A stretch of DNA of 64,000 bases, from assembly GCA_947243795.1 (NCBI GenBank), contig OX365939.1, positions 847,001-911,000 on the forward strand, read 5' to 3'. Under the pieces are notes generated by a model. It ran no database searches. It was not told where the DNA came from and was given only the letters and a program-made list of their open reading frames with translations. Position numbers and translations under genes: made by a program. The stretch comes from Saccharomyces uvarum (Eukaryota > Ascomycota > Saccharomycetes > Saccharomycetales > Saccharomycetaceae). Positions 20,535-30,907 of this stretch are shown piece by piece. Numbering within the stretch: the stretch's first letter is position 1; every line of letters starts with the position of its first letter.

Positions 20535-23500
20535 TCAAAAATCAACGATGTGACTCTTGGGGAAGTCTTGGATCTCTGGAACCGGAATTTCTGGGATATA
20601 ATAAACTTCCCCGTTTTCATTAACTCTCTCTCTGTCTTTTTCGCTAATAGAATAAATCTCCTTAACATTAGCCTTCAATAAATCGAGTACTTCAACAAAA
20701 TTCTTCTGAATTTGGTGAGCCTGCTCTCTCATATTTCGTCTACAAAGACCCTCAACAACTCTCACAGCATCAGATTTCGTTTGGGTTAATCTCTCAATTA
20801 ACCTTGCAACAGATTGAACCAAATACTCTTCTTCATAGATGGTCCCCTTTTTACCACGAGCACGCTTACGCTCTTCCCTACGCTTATTTTTAGCTGTACG
20901 TCTAGAGGCACCAGTCTTTGCAGTTCCCCCAGTTTTACCTGTATATCTTGTGAAAAATGATTCTTGCGTCGATGTCTCAGAAGGAGCGATGGAAACATCG
21001 TCTGCTTGCTCAGTTTCCTGACCATAGAAGGCATATGGATTTTCCTCTTTTTTAGCTCGTAGCTCTCTTAATCTTCTCAATTGAGAATTTACCTGGCCCT
21101 TACAATCGGCAAGCAATTCTGCAATTATACCGAAACCTTCACCCAAACCAGGGTCGATAACTTCTTCCAACAATTCCTCTTTCTTTGCTTTGATTGCCAC
21201 GAGGCATGCGGTATCGTACCTGTAAGCCTTACAATAAAGAGTAACAGCTTCTTTAACGTTGTCCAAATATTCTAGTTGAATATCAGCAGCATCAATATAC
21301 CTATGTTCAAATGTCAAAGAAGAAATCAGATCTTCAGCTACTGTTTCAACTTCTTCTGGAAATTTCTGAACAGCAATGGTCATGGCCTCACGCCATCTTT
21401 TACCTGATTCATATGCCCCCATCGCCTCTTTGAATTTTCCAAGCATTTCATATGCTATGGCAGCATCTGTATACGATTGAATTGATGAAAGATACTTCGC
21501 GTAAATGTTGTAAATGACATTTTGCTTTTTCGAATCATAACGATACAGTGCTAGACCATGTCTATACAATTCATGAGCCTCAACGTAATTTATTACTTCT
21601 TCTGAAACATCTTTTTCTTTTTCAATTTCGGAAAGATGCTCTAAAGCCTTTTCGTAATTTCCTAAGTAGTCATCAATCATGAGTTTACGACGCAAAGGTT
21701 CGTTGTCTTGCAATTCTTGTAAAAATGGCAAATATTCACGAGGATCCATTTGTGATTTTTGAGCAACTAATAGTGCTAAATTAACATCATACAAAGATAG
21801 GGTGACCTTGTAGACCACATTGACATCTTGTAAGAAACATAAATAAGTAACACAGAAGTCTTTTTCTTCTGGGTCTTCTAATTCGCTGATCAGTTTCAAT
21901 GCATCCGATAAATTTTGAGGATTTTGAGATGCATATGCAGTGATAATTGTTTGTAGATATTTCTTCTTGTATTCAGCGTTATTTAATAAAACGTTCAACA
22001 CGGCATCACATATTTTATTGACTTTGGAAGTTTTAGGATCAAACATTTTCTTTTTCATGTACATTTGCATTTCTGTAAGTGGTGCTGGTTCAATTCCAAA
22101 TGAATTTGAGATACCTGAATAAAGAGTTTCTCTATACTTCGTCTTTGTAACATCATCTTCTGACAAACAGGAAATAAATAAATTGAGATAATCGACTCTT
22201 TCGATTTGGTTAATAAATAGTTCCAAGTTTTCGATAAACAACTCAGGCGCATAGTCGTATAAGATATCAAGGTTAATTCTATGGGTACGACAAATAACAA
22301 ACGCTTCTTTGTAACGTTTTGCCACGATATCTTTTCTAACTTCAGCTAAAACCATGATTCTTGGGTAGATAGTTTCTAGATTACCACGTGTAGCTTGCAG
22401 TACAACAGAAGCTTTGGATGGGATGACAGATACTAAAACAGAACCTCTTTCAATGGCACGCACTCTTTCATCTTCAACGCCTTCTTCAACTAAAGGCAAA
22501 GGCTTGAAGTCGGTAGAATTCAAATGCACGAATTGTAAATTATGCTGTGCTGTGGTAAATAGCAAGAAGGAATCGGTGATTTCCAAAGAAGTAACTGCAG
22601 AAGCCAAAAGAACTTGATTTGCAAATAACTTACCGTTATTTGTGATACCGAATGCAACCAATTCAGAGCTTTCAGCAGACCAGTTGGTATCATCTTCTGA
22701 TAACATATTATGAACTCTCTTAACTCTGAAATCACGCACTAACTGAGGGAATTTAGTAATTTCCATTAATTGGCCTTCCGCATCCACTTGACAGATCGTA
22801 CCCTCACGAGTTTCATATACTAAATGGTTGTAATCAAAATCACTTCTCAACAAAACAATCTTATCATAAACCTCCACAATAGTGATTAGTGTTGGTTGAG
22901 TAATATCTTGAATATCTAAAAGTGCTATTCTTGAAAGATTATCTGTGTCAAGTAGGACACCGACAACGGAATCATTTATAAAGGCAACTTGTCTCAAAGA
23001 GTCAATTTCACTTGTAAACTCAGATTTAAAGAATTCGCAAACTACATTAGGATGCTTACCCTTTTTCATTTCTTCAATACTAGGTATGGATGCGAATATC
23101 AGAGCATCCCTGTTGATTGCTGCATATATTTCATTTGACAAACTACATGCAACGTCCAAGACATTACCAGAAGTTTCAAAATCACGATAATACATTGGAG
23201 GAGGGGCACTAGCAAGGGCTAAAGGAGTGATGTTCACAGTTGTTCCATCGATAACAAGAGAGGTACCATTATCGAATGGTTCTAATATTGGGCCCTGCGC
23301 CATCTTGTAGGCAAAATCAACAATGTTAACAAATCCATCATCAGAAAACATTAAAGTGAAATCCTTTTCTGGATGCCATTTAACGTAGGAAATGTTACTG
23401 GCATACAGTTCCTGTTTTAGGTACCAATGGTAATTCTTAGATGTCCATAACTGGATACGATCTACCAAAACAATGGCCAATGCCTCTGAGTTACTATTCC

Positions 23501-24533
23501 AGCATACACTTTTTATCTTCTCGTCTAATGGCAATCTTGTATCAAATTCACCATGTCTCAAACCATTCCTTTCAAAGAAGATCAAATCTACTGAATCCTC
23601 ATCACCAAGATCGGTTTTCCTCTGGATGGACGCGATTAAAGAACCTTGAGGTTTCCAACTCAAATGATGCTCCATTCCTGTGACTGGTTCAGAAGCACTA
23701 TCCAGTTGACCTTCACGTGTGAATACTCTAAAAGCTCTTCTGTTTACAACTCTTGTTTCGTCATCTTCTTCAGGTACTTCTTCGATAGAAGATACAGCGA
23801 AATAATCACAATCACCTCTCCAAGAAATGGTAGTTTCATGAGTGTCCAAGGACGTCACATTACCAGCATCCACCATATAAGGCATGGTTGGATCTCTGAG
23901 TTGATTACCGACCAAACCAGATGCCTTTAAACTAGCCAATGCTTCTCTTTCCATGGCCCGCGCACCCTTTCCTCTAAATTGAGTTTCCTTCTTACCCCAG
24001 CCAACAGTGACATGCTTTGATATCTTAAGATCATCCACTTCTAAATGGTATTCAGATATGGGTTCGTACGATTTACTTAGCATCACTACATTACGATCTT
24101 TGGTAACCATAGCCAACGTTTCTTCATCATAGGACCACTGTGCAGCCGCTATCCCATTATCTATGGTACCCACAATTTCAATCAAAGTCTGAGTAGGGTC
24201 TAAACTGACAGGATCATAGGTGGCAGTGACAATATCACCTTGTTCGAAGACAAACACTAGCTGGTTCATATCAGCAAAATGGATGAAAGAAAGTAATTTG
24301 TCGTCAAAGGTCTGAATGTTGAATGAAGCCAAGATGTTCCTAGAGCCATCCTTCATGAATTGTTGCACTTCAATAGCACCGATTTCGGTGGAACCGAGTA
24401 CGCAGGTTATACTATCGGATAACGTGTCAAACACAGAGTCCAATAAAGCTAAAGGTAAATCATCTTCATCATCTTCCGCAGTAGAGGCTACTGGTCTGAA
24501 TTTACCCTTATTTAGGGTAATAAGATTACGCAT
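20535..24533 (-). CDS. IKI3: Elongator subunit Elp1/Iki3
   Basis: The protein has 1332 residues and is the scaffold subunit of Elongator, which installs 5-carboxymethyl-type side chains on wobble U34 of tRNAs such as tRNA-Lys(UUU). The N-terminal half holds two WD40-like beta-propellers. The C-terminal third is helical/TPR-like, with motifs such as YEMLGKFKEAMGAYESGKRW. A highly basic patch (RRTAKNKRREERKRARGKK) near residues 1213-1233 corresponds to the tRNA-binding region. The first ATG (MRNLITLNKGKF) corresponds to an internal Met of the S. cerevisiae annotation as I remember it; no in-frame ATG lies further upstream here. It is in tandem with SWC7. Confidence 0.97.
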   Translation of the reverse strand: MRNLITLNKGKFRPVASTAEDDEDDLPLALLDSVFDTLSDSITCVLGSTEIGAIEVQQFMKDGSRNILASFNIQTFDDKLLSFIHFADMNQLVFVFEQGDIVTATYDPVSLDPTQTLIEIVGTIDNGIAAAQWSYDEETLAMVTKDRNVVMLSKSYEPISEYHLEVDDLKISKHVTVGWGKKETQFRGKGARAMEREALASLKASGLVGNQLRDPTMPYMVDAGNVTSLDTHETTISWRGDCDYFAVSSIEEVPEEDDETRVVNRRAFRVFTREGQLDSASEPVTGMEHHLSWKPQGSLIASIQRKTDLGDEDSVDLIFFERNGLRHGEFDTRLPLDEKIKSVCWNSNSEALAIVLVDRIQLWTSKNYHWYLKQELYASNISYVKWHPEKDFTLMFSDDGFVNIVDFAYKMAQGPILEPFDNGTSLVIDGTTVNITPLALASAPPPMYYRDFETSGNVLDVACSLSNEIYAAINRDALIFASIPSIEEMKKGKHPNVVCEFFKSEFTSEIDSLRQVAFINDSVVGVLLDTDNLSRIALLDIQDITQPTLITIVEVYDKIVLLRSDFDYNHLVYETREGTICQVDAEGQLMEITKFPQLVRDFRVKRVHNMLSEDDTNWSAESSELVAFGITNNGKLFANQVLLASAVTSLEITDSFLLFTTAQHNLQFVHLNSTDFKPLPLVEEGVEDERVRAIERGSVLVSVIPSKASVVLQATRGNLETIYPRIMVLAEVRKDIVAKRYKEAFVICRTHRINLDILYDYAPELFIENLELFINQIERVDYLNLFISCLSEDDVTKTKYRETLYSGISNSFGIEPAPLTEMQMYMKKKMFDPKTSKVNKICDAVLNVLLNNAEYKKKYLQTIITAYASQNPQNLSDALKLISELEDPEEKDFCVTYLCFLQDVNVVYKVTLSLYDVNLALLVAQKSQMDPREYLPFLQELQDNEPLRRKLMIDDYLGNYEKALEHLSEIEKEKDVSEEVINYVEAHELYRHGLALYRYDSKKQNVIYNIYAKYLSSIQSYTDAAIAYEMLGKFKEAMGAYESGKRWREAMTIAVQKFPEEVETVAEDLISSLTFEHRYIDAADIQLEYLDNVKEAVTLYCKAYRYDTACLVAIKAKKEELLEEVIDPGLGEGFGIIAELLADCKGQVNSQLRRLRELRAKKEENPYAFYGQETEQADDVSIAPSETSTQESFFTRYTGKTGGTAKTGASRRTAKNKRREERKRARGKKGTIYEEEYLVQSVARLIERLTQTKSDAVRVVEGLCRRNMREQAHQIQKNFVEVLDLLKANVKEIYSISEKDRERVNENGEVYYIPEIPVPEIQDFPKSHIVDF

Positions 24534-24703
24534 TGTGATCCAACAATATGTATTTACTGCTGCCTCTTATTCAATCAAGTCTCCCTACGTGTGAAGTAAT
24601 AATGTCCAGTATGATGCACTTCTATCAATTTCTCGTAAGGCATCGCATTTACTATTATTGAAAAAAAAAATCATCTAAAAATTTGATCATCGCGTTATAC
24701 GTA

Positions 24704-25102
24704 CTAGGTCATGTGCTCCAGCTTCTCGAGCAACTGCTCTTTCAGTTGAGGCAGTTCTCTTCCCTGTAGTTCATCAATTCTTTGCGCATAGTAGTGGTTA
24801 GCCAGCGATACCACAGTTATTGGCTCATCTGTCCCTGAGGGTTGTGCTGTTTTCGGGATTCCGTTTGCGAAGATATCCGTTACCATTGTCTTGAGACCTC
24901 TTAAAGATATGTCGCGGTAGTACTGGGGACCGTACAATTGGACCAGCTTGTGTGTCTTGAATTCTGTGAGGATGTCATTATCGATGATAGGCTCCTTTAG
25001 CATCTCTTCTAAGTTGAGTAACTTATCCCGATGGGTGAGCGCTTGCTGGCGCTGTAAAATGATTTGCAGTAGCAGTAGCACGATGTTTGAAGGACAATCC
25101 AT
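24704..25102 (-). CDS. SWC7: SWR1 complex subunit Swc7
   Basis: The protein has 132 residues. It is a small non-catalytic subunit of the SWR1 remodeller, which exchanges H2A for H2A.Z in promoter nucleosomes. Identification is by overall similarity (MDCPSNIVLLLLQ, YGPQYYRDISLRGLKTMV, C-terminal EKLEHMT). I see no catalytic motif. The frame is open for 31 codons upstream, but the conserved N-terminus starts at the ATG at 25102. It is divergent from VAC14 (237 bp) and in tandem with IKI3 (170 bp). Confidence 0.94.
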   Translation of the reverse strand: MDCPSNIVLLLLQIILQRQQALTHRDKLLNLEEMLKEPIIDNDILTEFKTHKLVQLYGPQYYRDISLRGLKTMVTDIFANGIPKTAQPSGTDEPITVVSLANHYYAQRIDELQGRELPQLKEQLLEKLEHMT

Positions 25103-25339
25103 GATACCAATTACAATACTGCCCGTGGTTATTATAGCTATATAATACTCGTTCGTGTCGTAGTAAAGGAAAGACCAAACTGTGATTTGATGCAATGTTA
25201 CGTCCCCTTTGTTTGTCTTGAATCGCGTTTCCCGTCATGTTCGAAAAAGAACAAAGCACGAGAGTTAATTCATAAATAGAGGGGGACGGTTAAAGGTGCA
25301 AACAGACCGCTATACTCTAGCTGTAACAAGAGGTGAAGC

Positions 25340-27979
25340 ATGGATAAATCGATTGCCAAAGGTCTGAGCGACAAACTATATGAAAAGCGGAAGGCTGCTG
25401 CCTTGGAGTTAGAAAAGTTGGTTAAACAATGCGTTTTGGAGGGTGATTATGATCGCATTGACAAGATAATAGACGAATTATGTAGGGACTACGCATATGC
25501 ATTGCATCAGCCCATGGCCAGGAATGCAGGATTAATGGGGTTGGCCGCCACAGCAATTGCTCTGGGAATAAACGATGTTGGCCGCTACTTACGAAACATC
25601 CTTCCTCCAGTGTTAGCCTGTTTTGGTGATCAAAATGATCAAGTAAGGTTCTATGCATGCGAGAGTTTATATAACATTGCGAAAATTGCCAAGGGTGAAA
25701 TTTTGGTTTACTTCAATGAAATCTTCGACGTGCTTTGTAAAATCAGCGCTGATACAGAGAACTCAGTCCGAGGTGCAGCTGAATTATTAGATCGTTTGAT
25801 CAAAGACATTGTTGCAGAAAGGGCGTCTAATTATATAAGTATTGTGAATAATGGTTCTCATCGTTTACTTCCAGCCATAAAAACGGACCCGATTAGCGGT
25901 GACGTTTACCAAGAGGAATATGAACAAGATAATCAACTGGCGTTCTCTTTACCGAAGTTCATTCCTTTGCTGACTGAGAGAATCTACGCAATCAATCCTG
26001 ACACCCGTGTGTTCTTAGTCGACTGGCTGAAAGTCTTACTCAATACCCCTGGCTTAGAGCTCATATCGTATTTGCCATCGTTTCTTGGGGGGTTGTTCAC
26101 TTTCCTAGGTGACTCTCACAAAGATGTAAGGACAGTTACTCACACTCTTATGGACTCGCTACTTCACGAAGTCGATCGCATCTCAAAACTGCAAACTGAA
26201 ATAAAAATTAATAGACTGGAGAGGCTGAAGATACTTGAAGATAAATACAATAATAATTCCACTCCAACTAAAAAAGCCGATGGCGCACTCATTGCTGAAA
26301 AGAAGAAAACTTTAATGACTGCATTGGGCGGGCTATCTAAGCCAGTAAGTATTGAAACTGATGGAAGCGTATCAAGCACGAATGAATCAAATGATGAAAG
26401 GCAACAAAATAACCAGGAACAGTTACTGGATAGCGAAGTATATAGTCAAGAACCACTTCGTGACGGTGAAGAATACATACCTGGCCAAGACATCAATCTG
26501 AATTTCCCAGAAGTCATCACAGTTTTGGTAAACAACCTAGCGTCTTCAGAGGCAGAAATTCAATTGATCGCATTGCACTGGTTACAGGTCATTTTATCCA
26601 TTTCACCGAACGTCTTTATCCCATTTCTTTCCAAAATACTTTCTGTTCTGTTGAAACTATTGAGCGACTCAGATCCGCATATTACTGAAATTGCCCAACT
26701 TGTCAACAATCAATTATTGTCACTGTGCAGCTCATATGTGAGCAAAGAAACGGATGGCAAAATCGCTTATGGTCCGATTGTTAATAGTCTAACATTGCAA
26801 TTTTTTGACAGTAGGATCGACGCCAAGATCGCCTGCTTGGATTGGCTTATCTTGATTTACCACAAGGCTCCAAACCAAATTTTGAAACACAATGATAGTA
26901 TGTTCTTAACTTTATTGAAATCCTTATCCAATAGGGACTCGATTTTAATTGAGAAAGCTTTGAGCCTTTTGCAGAGCCTATGTTCGGACTCGAATGACAA
27001 TTATTTGCGCCAGTTTCTCCAGGATTTATTAACCTTATTCAAGAGAGATACCAAATTGGTGAAAACTAGGGCAAACTATATCATGAGGCAAATATCCTCC
27101 CGCCTATCACCAGAACGTGTTTACAAAGTAATGTCTATTATATTGGATAATTATAGTGACAGTACATTTGTGAAAATGATGATTCAGATTTTAAGTACGA
27201 ACCTAATAACATCGCCCGAAATGTCATCATTGAGGAATAAACTTAGAACCTGCGAAGATGGCATGTTTTTCAACAGCTTATTCAAATCTTGGTGTCCTAA
27301 CCCTGTGTCTGTGATATCGCTGTGCTTCGTTTCGGAAAATTATGAGCTGGCTTATTCAGTAATACAAACATATGCGAATTACGAATTAAAATTGAATGAT
27401 TTGGTGCAATTGGATATCTTGATACAGTTGTTCGAATCACCAGTTTTCACAAGAATGAGATTGCAACTTTTAGAGCAACAAAAATATCCATATTTGCATA
27501 AATGTCTTTTCGGTATACTAATGATCATACCACAATCGAAGGCATTTGAAACATTGAATAGGAGATTGAATAGCTTAAACATATGGACATCTCAATCATA
27601 TGCGATGAACAGTTACGCAAGACAAAGAGATAATACTAACTTCTGCGATACTAATTCAGATAGTTCACTAAGGTCCGTAAGCCAAAGTAAACTACGCTTC
27701 CAAGAATTAATAGATCATTTCAAAGCTACTTCTGATGAAGATGAGTACCCTTCTGGTATGACAAAACTCGATCATGGGGCTAATAACAAATCAATTCTAC
27801 TGGGAAGTTTCATTGATGGTGTCGATGAAGATAAACAAGAAATAGTCTCTCCAATGTCCCCTATGAATGAGGCAATTAACGAAGAAATGGAATCTCCTAA
27901 TGATACTAGTTCGGTCATTTTAAAGGATTCTAGTAGTCTACCATTTAATTCAAACATGTCTGATAAATTAAAAAAATAA
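25340..27979 (+). CDS. VAC14: Vac14, scaffold of the PI(3,5)P2 synthase complex
   Basis: The protein has 879 residues. Vac14 is a HEAT-repeat scaffold that holds the Fab1 lipid kinase and Fig4 phosphatase together on the vacuole membrane, controlling PI(3,5)P2. The N-terminal HEAT region (about 1-300) includes LYEKRKAAALELEKLVKQC and DQVRFYACESLYNIAKIAKGE. An acidic/polar linker at about 330-380 is followed by the conserved C-terminal HEAT region, and the tail is Ser/Asp-rich. It is convergent with REH1, with 112 bp between them. Confidence 0.96.
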   Translation: MDKSIAKGLSDKLYEKRKAAALELEKLVKQCVLEGDYDRIDKIIDELCRDYAYALHQPMARNAGLMGLAATAIALGINDVGRYLRNILPPVLACFGDQNDQVRFYACESLYNIAKIAKGEILVYFNEIFDVLCKISADTENSVRGAAELLDRLIKDIVAERASNYISIVNNGSHRLLPAIKTDPISGDVYQEEYEQDNQLAFSLPKFIPLLTERIYAINPDTRVFLVDWLKVLLNTPGLELISYLPSFLGGLFTFLGDSHKDVRTVTHTLMDSLLHEVDRISKLQTEIKINRLERLKILEDKYNNNSTPTKKADGALIAEKKKTLMTALGGLSKPVSIETDGSVSSTNESNDERQQNNQEQLLDSEVYSQEPLRDGEEYIPGQDINLNFPEVITVLVNNLASSEAEIQLIALHWLQVILSISPNVFIPFLSKILSVLLKLLSDSDPHITEIAQLVNNQLLSLCSSYVSKETDGKIAYGPIVNSLTLQFFDSRIDAKIACLDWLILIYHKAPNQILKHNDSMFLTLLKSLSNRDSILIEKALSLLQSLCSDSNDNYLRQFLQDLLTLFKRDTKLVKTRANYIMRQISSRLSPERVYKVMSIILDNYSDSTFVKMMIQILSTNLITSPEMSSLRNKLRTCEDGMFFNSLFKSWCPNPVSVISLCFVSENYELAYSVIQTYANYELKLNDLVQLDILIQLFESPVFTRMRLQLLEQQKYPYLHKCLFGILMIIPQSKAFETLNRRLNSLNIWTSQSYAMNSYARQRDNTNFCDTNSDSSLRSVSQSKLRFQELIDHFKATSDEDEYPSGMTKLDHGANNKSILLGSFIDGVDEDKQEIVSPMSPMNEAINEEMESPNDTSSVILKDSSSLPFNSNMSDKLKK

Positions 27980-28091
27980 ATTGCCTTTGTGTGATTAAAA
28001 GTACCGTGCTTAAATTCGAAATGATACATTACATAAATAAGCATATAAATAAGTACTTGAATATATATTCGATTGAGGCAGATAAGTGGAT

Positions 28092-29402
28092 CTATTGCAA
28101 CAATTCATCCCTGTAGTGTGTTTGGAAGTTAACCCTTTTGATATCACGGCGGATCTGCGTATTTATGGCAGTTTTCTCCAATTGTTGCATTTTCTTCATG
28201 CCCTTCTTGTATTGCTTTTCAGTAACACCACTAATCATCCTCCTATCGGCAGCAGTAACAGTTCTCCTGCTTTCATCAGGATTTGGCTGGGAGGGTAAAT
28301 TTTGTCTGTAGTATCTCTGTCCTGCACGATGACCTAGTCTTGCACCTGTTGGTAAAGTAAGCTCCAAACCTGATTCGTCAATGGAAACTGTAGTATAATT
28401 TGCATTAATATCATTTTCGACAGGAATAAACGTAGTATCCACATCAGAATCTTCCTCACAGTTCTTTGTCTCGTGAGCCGTAGAAGGCTCGGGTATGCCT
28501 GCTGTACCGCACTGGGTTTCTTCATTAATAGAACGATCATCATACGTGAAATCGTAAAATGGGGCAAACAACTGACGCTCCTCCTTTGTTTCGTACGGTA
28601 GCCTACAGTGGCGCTTAGAACCCATGTGCGCCCTTATACTTTCTAAACCAGAGCCGTGGAAGTTACAACATAGGCAATTATGATCGATAACAATCATTTT
28701 TATTAAGAATTCTAATAAACCATTTAGATCAATCAAATAGGATCTTTCAGGTATGAAAAGACCATGTTCGTTAAACATGTGTTTAACATTCCTTTCAACA
28801 TCTTTGCTGTTTTTCCCACAATATATACATTCGGCAATGGATATATGTTCTGCCTCTTTGTTATCTATTGGTCTATCGGCGGTGTCTAATTCCTCTTCAC
28901 TAGTGGCATCATAATTAGAATCACTTGTGAAGCCATATTCGGAAACTGTATCTTCACCGTAATCTGTGTTTGTATTTTCCGTCCTTACGGTCAGGTTGGA
29001 TAACTGCGAAGATATTGATCCGGAAGGCGAAACGGACCTAGCCTTTTTCTCTTCAACAACAGTATCCTTGTCATTTTTCTTCAGCAAGTTTGCACCGACT
29101 TTCCTTCCTCTTTTCGACTTGATCGGTTTCTTCTGTTTCGCAGACAATGCACTATGTTGGTTACTTTGATTAGCGATAGGTTTCAAAATGGGGAAGCCAA
29201 ACTCATCGACTTGGTTTTCAGCTTGTTCCTTTTCAGAAATTTGCAATTTTTCAGCAAACTGTTCCGCACCAATAGGCTGAAGGTTGGCAATTCTTCTCTT
29301 CAAATTGTATCTGTGCCATTCAGTCTTCATGTGATACCTCTGCAAATCACTGGTCTTGAACTGGATAACACAACAATTACATGTAAATATAGCGGAGTTC
29401 AT
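28092..29402 (-). CDS. REH1: Reh1, cytoplasmic 60S biogenesis zinc-finger protein
   Basis: The protein has 436 residues. Known role: Reh1 and its paralogue Rei1 act late in 60S subunit maturation, and Reh1 places its C-terminus in the exit tunnel. Several C2H2 fingers are visible. The first is at residues 8-30 (C8, C11, H24, H30). Others are CIYCGKNSKDVERNVKHM and the finger beginning CLCCNFHGSG and ending KRH, the U1-like/ZNF622 pattern. A Lys/Arg-rich linker with an SKRGRK nuclear-signal-like stretch lies at about 90-105. It is divergent from RPS29A across a 960 bp spacer. Confidence 0.96.
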   Translation of the reverse strand: MNSAIFTCNCCVIQFKTSDLQRYHMKTEWHRYNLKRRIANLQPIGAEQFAEKLQISEKEQAENQVDEFGFPILKPIANQSNQHSALSAKQKKPIKSKRGRKVGANLLKKNDKDTVVEEKKARSVSPSGSISSQLSNLTVRTENTNTDYGEDTVSEYGFTSDSNYDATSEEELDTADRPIDNKEAEHISIAECIYCGKNSKDVERNVKHMFNEHGLFIPERSYLIDLNGLLEFLIKMIVIDHNCLCCNFHGSGLESIRAHMGSKRHCRLPYETKEERQLFAPFYDFTYDDRSINEETQCGTAGIPEPSTAHETKNCEEDSDVDTTFIPVENDINANYTTVSIDESGLELTLPTGARLGHRAGQRYYRQNLPSQPNPDESRRTVTAADRRMISGVTEKQYKKGMKKMQQLEKTAINTQIRRDIKRVNFQTHYRDELLQ

Positions 29403-29590
29403 CTTCCTAAAAAATACACTAAAAGGATGTCTTGGGATTTCGAAAGCAGCAATAACCTAGAAATAATTACCGATCCTGTCTTTTGAATATCAGGACATCT
29501 AAACTATTTCATTTCTCTTTCCTCAGTGGCAATTTTATAAAACCTTTTATAAAAAAACGACGGAGACTGCATTACTTCTGTACATCCCAT

Positions 29591-29604
29591 ACACCCACAC
29601 ATTA
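29591..29604 (+). promoter_or_regulatory. Rap1-like site
   Basis: ACACCCACACATTA fits the Rap1 consensus ACACCCRYACAT. It lies about 290 bp upstream of the predicted RPS29A 5' splice site. That is the usual Rap1 distance for a ribosomal protein gene once the 5'UTR intron is counted. It is also about 190 bp upstream of REH1. Confidence 0.6.
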
Positions 29605-29878
29605 TACTTCCGTTTTTCAACCAAAAAAATCATGCTTCTACTTTTCTCATGGACGCCTCTGTAAAACATTTCACGCAATGCGAAGTAGCGGATCTTTGCC
29701 AAAGCATAGTATGAGGATGTCGTACCAGATAGGCCACCCTATGGGCTACCACGCAACAGCAATGGAAATGGTGAATAAACCAATATACATTTAATTAACG
29801 GTGATTTGGTGCGCACATTTGATATTCTCTTAAATTTTAGATTAAGTTGTAATACCACGAACAAAAGTGTAAATTAGG

Positions 29879-30356
29879 GTATGTACAAAGTGCTATATGG
29901 AGAGGAGAATTACGAGTTACTAGAGCATCATCAGCAATGATTAAGAGCTGAAACGACCGAAACCAGTGGAAATAATGAAAACACTAGAATACCCAGATTT
30001 ATTCAATATTAAAATAGGAACTGTTACGAGAGACCACTTATTCTTGACCTATAAATCCCATCGTCAAGGAAGGTACAGAAGAAGAACAAACCCGGCGATT
30101 TGATGTATATTCTGCTAAAATAGGAAGCAACCGAAAACGTTTCCCCAAGAGAGCATTATGATAATATGGGTGCAAAAGCAAAACTAGTGCACAGTGTTGT
30201 CTAATAATAAAGATCAGATTGGTACTCTTCCGCAAGATCAACAAATTTCCCGCACATTATAGAACTGATAGACAGCAAAAACCTCACACCATTTCTTCTA
30301 GTCTATAAATCAATCAAGACTCAATAATACTAACAAACACATTAATATAATGACAG
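29879..30356 (+). other. RPS29A: Predicted 5'UTR intron of RPS29A (478 nt)
   Basis: The 5' splice site GTATGT is at 29879-29884. A perfect branch point TACTAAC is at 30328-30334. The first AG after it is ACAG ending at 30356, 22 nt further on and only 6 nt before the RPS29A ATG. All three signals match the yeast optimum. Splicing would delete an out-of-frame ATG at 30350. It would also bring the Rap1-like site to a normal distance from the transcription start. I half-remember a 5'UTR intron at this gene in S. cerevisiae but cannot verify it. Confidence 0.8.
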
Positions 30357-30362
30357 ATAAAA

Positions 30363-30533
30363 ATGGCTCACGAAAACGTCTGGTTCTCTCACCCAAGAAG
30401 ATACGGTAAAGGCTCCCGTCAATGTCGTGTCTGTTCTTCCCACATCGGTTTAATCAGAAAGTACGACTTGAACATCTGTCGTCAATGCTTCAGAGAAAGA
30501 GCTAACGACATTGGTTTCAACAAATACAGATAA
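30363..30533 (+). CDS. RPS29A: 40S ribosomal protein S29 (uS14)
   Basis: The protein has 56 residues and belongs to the uS14 family in the 40S head. A zinc-binding CX2C-CX2C set is visible at C21/C24 and C39/C42. The C-terminus GFNKYR and basic composition are typical. It should be nearly identical to its paralogue RPS29B, not in this window. The start at 30363 follows directly on the predicted 3' splice site. Strongly biased codons indicate very high expression. Confidence 0.98.
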   Translation: MAHENVWFSHPRRYGKGSRQCRVCSSHIGLIRKYDLNICRQCFRERANDIGFNKYR

Positions 30534-30907
30534 GCGTTCATAAATAAACTGCAATGAATATATAAGTACTACATATATATTTTTTAATCGCTTTTGTACT
30601 TCTGTATTGCTTTCAAAGCTTCGAAATTTCTTTAAATCCAAATATTGCTAAGTTGCACCGTTGAATCACCTATCCATTGTAGTGTGCGGTCCACATTTTT
30701 AATTATCAGATTGGCCTGTAGACTATTCTCATACCCTAAGTTTCTTACTTTTAAAATGCCATTACCCGAATGGGTGAGTTCTTCACTGCTCAAAATTTTT
30801 TAGAAGTGTATAAAAAGGGAAGAATAATTAATTTAACTGAGAGTTTCTCATTTACAGGTTGTTTTTCTTTGTTATTTTTTAGAAGGGTGAATCAAAAAAT
30901 TTATTTT
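30534..30907 (+). promoter_or_regulatory. RPS29A 3' region and snR34 promoter
   Basis: The first part is AT-rich 3' flank of RPS29A. The second holds three elements in order ahead of snR34: ACCCTAA (30733-30739, Tbf1-like core), TTACCCG (30762-30768, Reb1-like) and TATAAAAA (30809-30816, about 100 bp before the RNA). Tbf1 and Reb1 sites are known features of yeast snoRNA promoters, so snR34 appears independently transcribed. Confidence 0.6.

Noticed and set aside
29483-29794. 103-codon frame upstream of RPS29A
   Set aside because: Begins with TTG, lies across the Rap1-like site and promoter, and has no recognisable product.
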